Assembly (NCBI GenBank): GCA_947561715.1
Contig: OX387204.1
Coordinates: 6,639,001 to 6,703,000 of the forward strand
Length of the DNA: 64,000 nt
Reading direction: 5' to 3'
DNA from: Ascidia mentula
Taxonomy: Eukaryota; Chordata; Ascidiacea; Phlebobranchia; Ascidiidae
Each line of letters begins with the position of its first letter. Positions within the stretch are counted from its first letter, which is position 1. The position numbers and the translations under genes are program-made. Under the pieces are notes generated by a model. That model was not told the origin of the DNA. It saw nothing but the letters and a program-made list of their open reading frames with translations, and ran no database searches. Of this stretch, positions 47,476 to 57,135 are shown piece after piece.

Positions 47476-47641
47476 CTGAAAAACAACAACAACAGCAGGG
47501 TTAGGTAATTTACTGAAATACTTCCCATGGTTTATTATGAAATACAGCAATATGACCAGTGCCGATACAAAAAAAACATTTGGACGTATTTACTTTTTTT
47601 TTGCGGAACATTTTCTTGTAATTGCTATAACATTAGTGTGA

Positions 47642-48273
47642 CAACCCGAAAAGATACAAGTAAACCTAACACACGTACTACTTCTTGTTGGCTTGTCTTA
47701 CAACCAGCAGCAGATGTCGAAAACGAAATTAAAATGTTGCGTTTACATCTAAAAATATCGTGCGCATTTGTATGAGAAAAGACATTCCAGGCTTCTTATT
47801 TCAGATATGGTAAAAGGCTTCATAACTCCAATGCTAACAACCAATATTTCAACCTGCTATAACATTAGTGTGAAACAAAAATTTCCTCGGATATTTGTAC
47901 GGCCAAAAAATCAATATGAGCAGTCACTTTCAATGGGGTTATTCCCCTCATAAAAGAGGACATTGGTCCTAATCACAACATGAAAGGAATAGATCATGCA
48001 TGTATGTTCACAAAAATTATTTCGTGATTGGGTCCCAATAATTTACAGTCCAAGATAAGCACGTAGATATGTAGATATCGATTTTGAAAGCAACCATTTA
48101 AAATATGCATTGAGTGCCACAACAATTGAAAAAACATTTGATGCTTGCATGCATTCTCAACTAAAGAGCATGCCAGACTAGAACGAGCAACCGCAGTGTG
48201 ATAGGTGTAATTGAGTACATCACTGTTTCGACACAAATAAAAAGTATCACACATGCATGTTTATTTTTTGCAG
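47642..48273. other. Start of unit A, noncoding
   Basis: No gene seen. Short frames here also occur at 55083-55714 in unit B within uniformly conserved DNA. Confidence 0.5.
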
Positions 48274-48539
48274 AGTCGATTTTCGTTTACTGGTTTCGGC
48301 GCATAGTTTTTTTCTTCGGACACATATTACTACTGGAAGAGTTTTACTGGTGTTTGTGCTTTTTCTTAAACTGTGACAGAATGTGTGGACTTTGCAGAAT
48401 TCAACGACAACTCCGGCGAGGTATCTGCAACCGGGGTTATCCAACGCCAGCACTTTACATTCGTAACACAAACAGCGACCCAATCTGCGGCCCATTGCAT
48501 GTGGTTTCCATCTGCCCCGTATTCGTACGAAAGTGCTAA
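48274..48539 (+). pseudogene. Possible relic of a two-pass family exon (unit A)
   Basis: After a good acceptor (TTTTTTGCAG) a phase 1 frame reads ESIFVYWFRRIVFFFGHILL, then Cys-rich residues and a stop at 48537. Position, phase and an initial hydrophobic stretch recall the family, but the tail frame is not family-like, while a different frame over the same bases ends with FPSAPYSYESAK, which resembles the tails. I take it as a frame-damaged member; it could also be chance. No first exon seen. Confidence 0.3.
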
Positions 48540-48549
48540 ATGGTCAAAT

Positions 48550-48817
48550 CACAAAACTTTTCGCTATTACGTCACATTGTCGTATACCTCCTTCGCATTA
48601 GACAAATATTTCAGCACGTTGGCCAAACATCTATTAGTATCAGACTTTCTTTCACGTAAGACTCAGATAGCTCAGCTACAAGAGACGCTTTCGGTGCTGT
48701 GGTGGATTGTATTTAATTTTATGTGATCTAGCATACTTTTCAGCTCATGACTACGTTTTTCATTGAGACCTGCAGACAGGTGTGCTCACTGTTTCGACCT
48801 GCAAGTCTCATCAGTAC
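48550..48817. repeat. Dispersed repeat with hammerhead end (unit A)
   Basis: Shares the stretch TTAGACAAATATTTC..CAGCTACAAGAGACGCTTT with 25540-25620 and (reverse) 43858-43935, and partly with 51283 and 58727. Its right end is the hammerhead motif on the minus strand. Likely a small non-autonomous retroelement; no coding capacity that I trust. Confidence 0.6.
48770..48814 (-). ncRNA. Hammerhead ribozyme motif, stem I incomplete (unit A)
   Basis: Minus strand: CTGATGA (complement of 48808-48814), stem II GACT/GGTC with a wobble pair, GAA, stem III ACA/TGT plus GTG/CAC with one bulge, cleavage triplet GTC (48777-48775), then TGCAG. The upstream strand of stem I is not complementary beyond about three pairs because the repeat is joined to a gene fragment right at this point. 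Core intact; cleavage may be weak. Confidence 0.65.
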
Positions 48818-49025
48818 GCTGCCTACTCATGTCCACCTCGCAACTACTATAAGTTACGAAGGCCAAGAAATGCAGTCGTTCAATATGGATGAAGATTGTG
48901 GGCCACCTAGCGCACCAATTGACGCCACAGACATTCAAAGGCCACCTCCTATCAATCCTATCTATCAGTCTCCTTCAAGCTACGAGTCACATCCACCTTC
49001 ATGTGAGGAGGTTATTGCAAGCTGA
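48818..49025 (+). pseudogene. 3' fragment of family member 11 (unit A)
   Basis: From LPTHVHLATTISYEGQ onward this matches the tail of member 11, through PINPIYQSPSSYESH and its 3' flank, but the start, intron, membrane hairpin and half the tail are missing. The final motif is PPSCEEVIAS: Tyr of PPxY has become Cys. An open frame runs into it from the hammerhead repeat, which I regard as fortuitous. Confidence 0.8.
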
Positions 49026-49380
49026 TTCGAAATATGTACGCGCCGACGTGTTGCGTTGCACAGCTCTGTGGACTTTTTTGTGCTTGTTTTATACACCGCC
49101 ATTAACAGAATGTATTGATTTCAGAGAACGCGGAGTCGAACACCTGTTAATTTGAACTACACTCAAGATGTTTATACAAACCACAAAAAAGCCTCATCTG
49201 TATATAACGTGGCGATAATAATGCGATTGTGACATGCTGGTGTGGCGCAACGAAAAGGGGATTAAAGTAAATACTTTTATTTGCAAATTTTACCTGTGCT
49301 CATTATTTAGCACTTATATTTAAGTGATGTAAAAATATCTTAGTTTTTGTATGTGACTACCATGATTGTTTGGTTTTCAG
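49026..49380. other. Spacer before the unit A two-pass exon
   Basis: About the first 70 bp match the 3' flank of member 11. I searched this stretch for a first exon ending in phase 1 and found none. Confidence 0.5.
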
Positions 49381-49694
49381 TGGTCAGGTGTACATACGTT
49401 GTTCGCGGCATACTTGGCCTTCTTTTCATTCGCGGAATCGGTTTACTGCTAATGGCGAATATATCTACTTTTGGTAAAGTTGTGGTGGTTTTGGTTGCCC
49501 TGCTTTGTGTTGGGTGCTATGTTGCGTATTGCACCAAGCACCCAGAATGTGATGATTTTTCTTCCCAATCGGCGACCAACTATGGGCAACAACAGCATTC
49601 TTACCAGCATGGAATGGACCATGAATGTGAAAGTCTGACATCGGAGTCATTCGGATACGAAAGCGACGACGACAACGATTATATAGGTTGTTAA
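49381..49694 (+). CDS. Two-pass membrane family exon, member 12 (unit A; first exon not found)
   Basis: After GGTTTTCAG the phase 1 frame reads VVRCTYVVRGILGLLFIRGI with a second hydrophobic stretch (KVVVVLVALLCVGCYVAYC), then a polar, acidic tail (TKHPECDDFSSQ to ESDDDNDYIGC). No PPxY. Acceptor, phase and hairpin fit the family, but no matching first exon is visible; an upstream in-frame ATG (49362) is ATA in the other copy, so it is not a conserved start. About 103 codons. AATAAA lies near 49736. Either the first exon is distant or the gene is dead; the frame is open in both copies. Confidence 0.55.
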
Positions 49695-50421
49695 AAAATA
49701 GCTGTGCATCTTGCGGGACAAAAGGCTATGGTTTTAAATAAACTTTTTGTACAACTAATATTAGCATACTCTACCGACAATAGTTGCACGATGACGTCGA
49801 GGTGTTTTTGGTCAGTCCGCGGGATAAAATTAATACACAATCGTTGCTAAAATATAAGATTTTATGAGGAAATTTTGATTTAAAGTCACTTCACAGTCAT
49901 GTTATGAACTAATAGTTTGTCCTACTGTGAAGTATTCTCGTCTTGGTGACCTATGCCGTGTAATGTATTGCTTTGCTTACTGACGACTTGCTAAATTTCT
50001 CAAACTTTCACAAGTAAAATAAATTTGTCCCGCTTCCCTCGCATGTGTAACATACGTCACAGAAACCAGTGCTTGAATTGCGTAATGTTTTGCGCGCAGC
50101 TTTGCACATGTAATGCATAATCCCATAATGTGACCCAAATGATTTAGCCATCGAATATTCTCGAGTAAAGTGATTTATTTAACATCCTGTTTGCCACATA
50201 AAATGTTCTCCTATGCTTATGTCACATCACACCTATGTTCTTTGTTATATTACTTCAAGCGCCTAAAGATATCACGTGACATTGTTGACCAATCAGCTCT
50301 CAGTATGGAGAGCTTTAAAGCCCAGTGTATACCTGTAAATTCATCTGATTCTATTTAATTCCATTATATTTGCTGCCATTCTATTTGCTGGCATCCTATC
50401 AACGTTGTATTGAAAGTTGTA
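49695..50421. other. Spacer with possible promoter
   Basis: Contains CCAAT at 50289-50293 and TTTAAA at 50314-50319, about 130 and 100 bp before the ATG at 50422. Also a short tandem-like repeat of CATTCTATTTGCTG near 50360-50395. Otherwise featureless. Confidence 0.35.
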
Positions 50422-50721
50422 ATGTACCGTTGTAATGAAGAAGATAACAGAAATGAATACAATTATTCGGGAAGAGATCTTGGTTCTGGGTGCTTTATAG
50501 AACGGGGCAGAAGCAGGTTTAACCATCAAAGAGACTCAATAACCGCTCAGGCCATCGAGACACTGTTAAATATCTCTGAGACCGTTAGAGTAATTTACAC
50601 ATGTCCGACTGAGCGTACCTTTTCAGGGGAGGTGTCAAAGATTACAAAAAATATTGTCGGGTGTAAGCATATCGTGGAAATTGGGACGGTGTGTAATGTA
50701 AAGAGGTGTTGGCCAGCTTGA
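50422..50721 (+). CDS. Hypothetical 99-residue protein (unit A)
   Basis: Open frame MYRCNEEDNRNEYNYSGRDL to VCNVKRCWPA, without a signal peptide or hydrophobic stretch. Unit B has the same length with a few replacements (C to R, V to L, G to E, K to G). The enclosing DNA is so similar that conservation of the frame proves little; a CCAAT box and TTTAAA upstream are the only further support. I recognise no domain. Confidence 0.35.
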   Translation: MYRCNEEDNRNEYNYSGRDLGSGCFIERGRSRFNHQRDSITAQAIETLLNISETVRVIYTCPTERTFSGEVSKITKNIVGCKHIVEIGTVCNVKRCWPA

Positions 50722-52088
50722 TAAAAATACGTTTGCGGTAAAAACAAATACATTTTATCCACACCTCTTTCACCACTTCAAAAACTCACAGTGAACCAGT
50801 TACCAATGCAGAAATACAAATTTGCTTTCGTTTTATGCTTTGTGGACAAATTATCCATTTTCTAGGAAGTAAAACAATCCTCGGGGCTACTACGTTTCGA
50901 ATATGTCTCAAGAATATACAACACATTTGCATAACCAAACACGAATATCTCAATTCTTGTTGTTGGCAGTGATTTTGTGGTACGCGTACCCGGGCGCTAT
51001 AATCATGTAAGATATCGAATCTTAGAAAAAATGAATAAGTATTACTACAACTTAGCATAATATTTCAGAATATAGGATGTGTTCGTTTTAAGCCAACAAA
51101 AACGAGTTTCGCCATAATAAAATAGGAAAGAATATGTGACGAACTTCTTAAGTCAAGCGCACGTTTTCCGACTTTGCTTACACTTTTAATCAAAAAAGTG
51201 TGCGTCACTCGTCTTTAGATTGTGAGAGAATGCTAATGTTTTAAATTTGGTATTAACTTAGTGTTTATTTTGGCGAAGCCACTCAGATAGCTCAGCTACA
51301 AGAGACGGTTTCGATGTTGTGGTGTGGTCTAGCGAACTTTTAGTTTAGTTTATGACTACGTTTTTTTATTGAAACCTGCAGAAAGGGTCTTTTTTGTTCT
51401 TGTTTTGATTCAATTTTTTTTCTACCAATTGCCATACACACGTCTCCTTTAGCGTGAACTTTTTTAGGATTTTGTAACCCTACAAAAGCTTGGTCAACAG
51501 CATTTTTCAGAAAGTGACCTGCTCATTTTTCAAGTTTAGGCATGTGCCTTGACATTGTATGAGAAGTCACAAAACAAAAACAATTATTGCCATAATGGGA
51601 AGTTGTGACCTCACACACAACATAAAAAGTACTTGTACTTGTGTGTTGTTTAATAAAAGGTTACTGCTGTAGTGAAAATACTTTGCGGTTTACTGCTAAA
51701 TTGTTGCACACTACAATTACTTCTGGTCAAATAATAATCCTAGTTGACACTAGCTTTGGTAGCGATGATATCTTTATTCAAACCACAAAAATCAACTAAA
51801 TATATATTCCCACTCAAAGTTACTGCTAAGAAATTACATTATGTCAGTAAAGATTTGCATTGTATTGCTTGGGCGTGACAACCACCGGTGTGGTTAGTTT
51901 TAGGTTTTGCGGTGTAGATTCCCAAACCCAATTTTGTTGATTCTTTCACGTTATGTTTTCTATGTTTGACACAACTCTCGTTATTATGTGACAAAGGCTG
52001 CGCAGTAGACGTGCGCGTGCAGACCGCATGGTTATGTTTTTCATTGCTAGTTGTGTTGCCAGTTATTGTGGTACATATAATAATACTG
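50722..52088. other. Spacer, unit A
   Basis: 50722-51282 is unique to the tandem units; a 90-codon minus-strand frame here has no supporting signal. 51283-51390 is a partial copy of the dispersed repeat (CAGCTACAAGAGACGG). From about 51390 it matches 27340 onward of the palindrome arm. Confidence 0.5.
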
Positions 52089-52134
52089 ATTCTATTTGAA
52101 TAAGGTTTTAGTTGCAAAACGCGAAATAGTTTGT
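52089..52134 (+). ncRNA. Spliced-leader RNA-like sequence (unit A)
   Basis: 52089-52104 is ATTCTATTTGAATAAG, identical to the 16-nt Ciona spliced leader as I remember it. It is followed by GT (GTTTTAGTTGCAAAAC), which can form a 5-bp hairpin GTTTT/AAAAC, and then AAATAGTTTGT, a weak Sm-site-like stretch; taking 46 nt, the length I recall for the Ciona SL RNA, ends at 52134. It could be a dispersed SL RNA gene, a pseudogene, or leader sequence captured from a trans-spliced RNA. It lies about 40 bp upstream of the peptide gene's ATG. Confidence 0.55.
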
Positions 52135-52174
52135 TGACTGCTTTGCAACAATTGAAAAGTTTACTGGATTACTA

Positions 52175-52403
52175 ATGCAACTGAAAGATGTGTTGTCACT
52201 ACTGATAATTTACGGAATAAGATCGGTCGCAAAACAGTTCGGTAAGTGCGATTGAATTTGCCATAGTGTGAATTTGTCTATATATTTAATGTACAATTGT
52301 GTTTCTTTAACTAGAAACCGTTCCATTTCTGGCGCGTTGTTGTGCCGGTCATTCCTGTATCGAATACAAGTGTCTGTTGTGTTTCGCGGGCTCGGCTACC
52401 TAG
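52175..52403 (+). CDS. Small secreted Cys-rich peptide (unit A)
   Basis: Exon 1 52175-52241 codes MQLKDVLSLLIIYGIRSVAK plus QF and one base (a signal-peptide-like stretch); donor G|GTAAGT; 73-bp intron; acceptor TTTAACTAG; exon 2 52315-52403 codes ETVPFLARCCAGHSC, then IEYKCLLCFAGSAT and stop; 51 residues. Five Cys in about 15 residues (CC-x4-C-x4-C-x2-C). The phase 1 intron separating signal region from mature part is typical of secreted peptides. Function unknown; I do not recognise the Cys pattern. Absent from both palindrome arms, where this block is missing. Confidence 0.6.
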
Positions 52404-53238
52404 AACATTGGATGGGACGCGTTTGGGCTAAAGGCCAAAAACTGCTGTGTAGCGTGTAGCGCTGCCGATCCGCAGAAAAGGCACGTTACATGCGGTATAC
52501 CATGTGTTGATGCCATAACACATTGGCCAACGGGATTGAAGTAAATCTGCAAGAATTGTGCCTCATCAGATAAGATAGGCTAAATCTAAAACAAGACAAT
52601 GTGGATGTAGCATCATTTCAGACCTTACTCTTTTTTAGTGGTTTACAAAAATGTGACAATCCACAGCAACTACCAGTTCCTTACTTGTTTCAAATGATTT
52701 GTTAATTGTGGCCCTGTAACATGCAGGCATGTAGGCTGTATGTGCTTAAAGTTTTGCATTAAAATGTAGTTTTTGCACATATTCCGGTACGATATGTTTT
52801 GATTTACATAGCAATGCTATGCAATGAATTCCAAGTGTTACCTTTACTTAATACCGGTTGTCTGAACTAAATCTTGCAAAAGACAAATTGTTGGAAAATT
52901 AATAAAATGTAATCGCCGGTTTATACAACACACCTTTTATTCACAAATCTTTGAATGCAAATTAAACTTACTTACTTAGACAAAAGCAGACAAGTCAAAA
53001 TGAAGGCAGAATTTGCATTGCTTTCATACGCAATAATGAATGCTTTATGACGATTCCCTTGATCTCAGCTTGGCAGACGTAACAATATAAGCGTCACAAT
53101 CGTTTCCTTGTAACTAATGCTAAACAAAGGGCAAATTTGGGCTGTTTTGAAAATGGAATTTTTGAGAGTGTGGTCAGTTGTACAGAGAGGACGTATATTT
53201 ATTGCGGAGAGTTGTGAGAGAATTGTTTTCAGAAAACC
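52404..53238. other. 5' flank of gene C
   Basis: Noncoding; from about 52535 it matches 28022-28726. The acceptor-like TTGTTTTCAG 6 bp before the ATG is conserved. Confidence 0.5.
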
Positions 53239-54542
53239 ATGGGAAACTGTTTTGGTTGCAGAAACCGTGCAGAGGTAAGACATTGGCTTGTAACTAGAGA
53301 GTGTTTATCTGTTATTTAACCTCGGATTTTATCACATTTAAATTTGTTTTAAAAATGTATGTTGTGGTTTCACATAGAGCTGCTAGGTTTTAACAAACCA
53401 AATGTTTTACTTTGGTATTGGTTTTTATTAGCAGATAGATGATCGAGATACAAAGGCTGTTGAAGTGGACGTTCATAGTGTCACCGATAATGTATGTTGT
53501 GGTTCACATTAAGCTGCTAGGTTTTAACAAACCAAATGGTTTACTTTTGTATTTTTTTTTTTTATTAGCAGATGGTTGATCGAGATACAAAGGCTATTGA
53601 AGTGGACGTTCATGGTGTCACCGATAATGTATGTTGTGGTTCACATTAAGCTGCTAGGTTTTAACAAACCAAATGGTTTACTTTTGTATTGGTTTTTATC
53701 AGCAGGTGGATGATCGAGATATAAAGATTGCTGAAGTGGACGTTCATAGTGTCACCGAAAATGTATGTTGTGGTTCACATTAAGCTGCTAGGTTTTAACA
53801 AACCAAATGGTTTACTTTTGTGTTGGTTTTTATCAGCAGGTGGATGATCGAGATATAAAGATTGCTGAAGTGGACGTTCATAGTGTCACCGAAAATGTAT
53901 GTTGTGGTTCACATTAAGCTGCTAGGTTTTAACAAACCAAATGGTTTACTTTTGTATTGGTTTTTATCAGCAGGTGGATGATCGAGATATAAAGATTCTT
54001 GAAGTGGACGTTCATAGTGTCACCGAAAATGTATGTTGTGGTTCACATTAAGCTGCTAGGTTTTAACAAACCAAATGGTTTACTTTTGTGTTGGTTTTTA
54101 TTAGCAGATGGTTGATCGAGAGATAAAAGCTGCCGGCGACCAAACAAACGACGAGCTGGAGATGGTTTTGACAACCAAGGTAATATGGAAAGCCATTACC
54201 AAATCTCTCCGATATAAACATTCTTTTTCATAAAATTCTACTTTTGCAGATTGACACTGGGCTACAGCAAGAGAAGATGGCGCCCTCCACTGTTGTGGAC
54301 CTTTTGTTTTCAGAGAACATTGGCGCCCTTTTCGAAACTCTTGATGAAGTTTTCGACCGAGTAAGTTTGATTATCTACATGTCGTATGACAAATATGTTA
54401 TGGAAACGTAAACTAATTACAGAACATGGTCGGGAAATCCATGATCGGGTTGTATGGAGGCAACAGCAAAGGAATGATAATTGATCTTGACGATCAACTG
54501 CTCAACGAGTTGGACAACCTCCCTGTAGCCCAGAGAGTCTAA
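53239..54542 (+). CDS. Repeat-exon gene C: complete, 5 repeats
   Basis: Exons: 53239-53274 (MGNCFGCRNRAE); five 57-nt repeat exons starting 53435, 53572, 53706, 53840, 53974; 54108-54179 (MVDREIKAAGDQTNDELE start, 24 residues); 54250-54360 (37 residues, MAPSTVVDLLFSENIGALFE core); 54423-54542 (NMVGKSMIGLYGG to LDNLPVAQRV, stop TAA). All junctions are GT-AG and phase 0; 207 residues. Lipid-anchored N-terminus inferred from Gly2/Cys4/Cys7. The repeats are acidic and polar, without hydrophobic segments; the C-terminal part is acidic with Leu at helix-like spacing. AATAAA at 54610-54615. No family recognised. This copy defines the normal 3' end that genes A and B lack. Confidence 0.85.
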
Positions 54543-55087
54543 CTTTATACACATGCCGTGCCCCTATCTTTATATATTTATTGCTGTACTTTCATGATAT
54601 TATTTTTGTAATAAACTATATTTTGCATGCAATAATACTGGTTTGAGGTTGAATTTGGGAGAATCTGCAATCAGTTAACATCGAACTGAATTTGTCTGTG
54701 TCCATATATATATTCTGCCCTAATTCTCAAGCTTAGTTGTAAAGTCTGGTATCTTCACGGTGAATACAAATTAAATAAGGCGGATTTAAAATAGAAATAA
54801 TTTCATATAAAATTAAAATAAATCCAAGTTGTTGCCACAAAAGAATCTTGTACTTGAAGCAATGTGCATTGCATAAAGTAAGGATTCGCACAGATGGGTC
54901 TGCAACAGCCCAAATACAGTAACTGTAACTGATGGCGCTTGTTGCAAAATTAAGACTCTTTTGTAAAATATTTGTATGATTGCTTGGTTGACATTAACAT
55001 ATAAATACCGAATGTTTTGATTAACATTATCTTCGTTCACAAATACTAACCGAAAAGAATTTATTTATGGAAAACCTGAGTTAAATT
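54543..55087. other. 3' flank of gene C
   Basis: Polyadenylation signal AATAAA near 54610, then AT-rich spacer to the unit boundary. Its duplicate is 62250-62795. Confidence 0.6.
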
Positions 55088-55714
55088 CGAAAAGATACAA
55101 GTAAACCTAACACACGTACTACTTCTTGTTGGCTTGTCTTACAACCAGCAGCAGATGTCGAAAACGAAATTAAAATGTTGCGTTTACATCTAAAAATATC
55201 GTGCGCATTTGTATGAGAAAAGACATTCCAGGCTTCTTATTTCAGATATGGTAAAAGGCTTCATAACTCCAATGCTAACAACCAATATTTCAACCTGCTA
55301 TAACATTAGTGTGAAACAAAAATTTCCTCGGATATTTGTACGGCCAAAAAATCAATATGAGCAGTCACTTTCAATGGGGTTATTCCCCTCATAAAAGAGG
55401 ACATTGGTCCTAATCACAACATGAAAGGAATAGATCATGCATGTATGTTCACAAAAAATATTTCGTGATTGGGTCCCAATAATTTACAGTCCAAGATAAG
55501 CACGTAGATATGTAGATATCGATTTTGAAAGCAACCATTTAAAATATGCATTGAGTGCCACAACAATTGAAAAAACATTTGATGCTTGCATGCATTCTCA
55601 ACTAAAGAGCATGCCAGACTAGAACAAGCAACCGCAGTGTGATAGGTGTAATTGAGTACATCACTGTTTCGACACAAATAAAAAGTATCACACATGCATG
55701 TTTATTTTTTGCAG

Positions 55715-55980
55715 AGTCGATTTTCGGTTACTGGTTTCGGCGCATAGTTTTTTTCTTCGGACACATATTACTACTGGAAGAGTTTTACTGGTGTTTGTGC
55801 TTTTTCTTAAACTGTGACAGAATGTGTGGACTTTGCAGAATTCAACGACAACTCCGGCGAGGTATCTGCAACCGGGGTTATCCAACGCCAGCACTTTACA
55901 TTCGTAACACAAACAGCGACCCAATCTGCGGCCCATTGCATGTGGTTTCCATCTGCCCCGTATTCGTACGAAAGTGCTAA
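55715..55980 (+). pseudogene. Possible relic of a two-pass family exon (unit B)
   Basis: Duplicate of 48274-48539 with few changes (V to G early in the frame). Same doubts apply. Confidence 0.3.
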
Positions 55981-56210
55981 ATGGTCAAATCACAAAACTT
56001 TTCGCTATTACGTCACATTGTCGTATACCTCCTTCGCATTAGACAAATATTTCAGCACGTTGGCCAAACATCTATTAGTATCAGACTTTCTTTCACGTAA
56101 GACTCAGATAGCTCAGCTACAAGAGACGCTTTCGGTGCTGTGGTGGATTGTATTCAATTTTTTGTGATCTAGCATACTTTTCAGCTCATGACTACGTTTT
56201 TCATTGAGAC

Positions 56211-56255
56211 CTGCAGACAGGTGTGCTCACTGTTTCGACCTGCAAGTCTCATCAG
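56211..56255 (-). ncRNA. Hammerhead ribozyme motif, stem I incomplete (unit B)
   Basis: Same sequence as 48770-48814: CTGATGA is the complement of 56249-56255 and the cleavage triplet that of 56216-56218. The core is unchanged between the two units. The enclosing dispersed repeat runs from about 55991. Confidence 0.65.
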
Positions 56256-56258
56256 TAC

Positions 56259-56466
56259 GCTGCCTACTCATGTCCACCTCGCAACTACTATAAGTTACGA
56301 AGGCCAAGAAATGCAGTTGTTCAATAGGGATGAAGATTGTGGGCCACCTAGCGCACCAATTGACGCCACAGACATTCAAAGGCAACCTCCTATCAATCCT
56401 ATCTATCAGACTCCTTCAAGCTACGAGTCACATCCACCTTCATGTGAGGAGGTTATTGCAAGCTGA
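56259..56466 (+). pseudogene. 3' fragment of family member 11 (unit B)
   Basis: Duplicate of 48818-49025, with PPSC in place of PPSY, so the Tyr loss predates the tandem duplication. A few further replacements (SFNMDED to LFNRDED). Confidence 0.8.
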
Positions 56467-56821
56467 TTCGAAATATGTACGCGCCGACGTGTTGCGTTGC
56501 ACAGCTCTGTGGACTTTTTTGTGCTTGTTTTATACACCGCCATTAACAGAATGTATTGATTTCAGAGAACGCGGAGTCGAACACCTGTTAATTTGAACTA
56601 CACTCAAGATGTTTATACAAATCACAAAAAAGCCTCATCTGTATATAACGTGGCGATAATAATGCGATTGTGACATGCTGGTGTGGCGCAACGAAATGGG
56701 GATTAAAGTAAATACTTTTATTTGCAAATTTTACCTGTGCTCATTATTTAGCACTTATATTTAAGTGATGTAAAAATATCTTAGTTTTTGTATGTGACTA
56801 TCATAATTGTTTGGTTTTCAG

Positions 56822-57135
56822 TGGTCAGGTGTACATACGTTGTTCGCGGCATACTTGGCCTTCTTTTCATTCGCGGAATCGGTTTACTGCTAATGGCGAA
56901 TAAATCTACTTTTGGTAAAGTTGCGGTGGTTTTGGTTGCCCTGCTTTGTGTTGGGTGCTATGTTGCGTATTGCACCAAGCACCCAGAATGTGATGATTTT
57001 TCTTCCCAATCGGCGACCAACTATGGGCAACAACAGCATTCTTACCAGCATGGAATGGACCATGAATGTGAACGTCTGACATCGGAGTCATTCGGATACG
57101 AAAGCGACGACGACAACGATTATATAGGTTGTTAA
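56822..57135 (+). CDS. Two-pass membrane family exon, member 12 (unit B; first exon not found)
   Basis: Duplicate of 49381-49694, frame open, three or four replacements (NIST to NKST, VVVV to VAVV, CESL to CERL). The upstream in-frame ATG of unit A is ATA here. Same uncertainty over the first exon. Confidence 0.5.

Larger units (their letters stand above)
34879..47623. repeat. Right arm of giant inverted repeat (about 12.7 kb)
   Basis: Reverse complement of 21738-34852. It ends inside what was exon 1 of member 9's partner; beyond it the sequence is unrelated and starts with an 18-bp duplicate (47624-47641) of sequence found 232 bp further on (47856-47873). Confidence 0.95.
47647..55087. repeat. 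Direct tandem unit A (7441 bp)
   Basis: Starts CGAAAAGATACAAG, which recurs at 55088 and (as CGAAAACATACAAG) at 62796. Contents: possible family relic, hammerhead-bearing repeat joined to a member 11 fragment, two-pass exon, 99-codon frame, spliced-leader-like sequence, Cys-rich peptide gene, repeat-exon gene C. From about 51390 onward it matches the left palindrome arm (27340 onward) in the same orientation. Confidence 0.95.

Noticed and set aside
48660-48690. TAGCTCAGCTAC as a tRNA-derived SINE A-box
   Set aside because: Only a loose match, with no B-box downstream; the hammerhead end is a better guide to the repeat's nature.
49347-49380. In-frame ATG at 49362 as start of member 12
   Set aside because: It is ATA in the unit B copy, and a good acceptor lies between it and the hydrophobic hairpin, matching the family's phase 1 exon boundary.
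50786-51058. 90-codon minus-strand frame identical at 58227-58499
   Set aside because: Identity is explained by the recent duplication; no promoter, signal peptide or domain seen.
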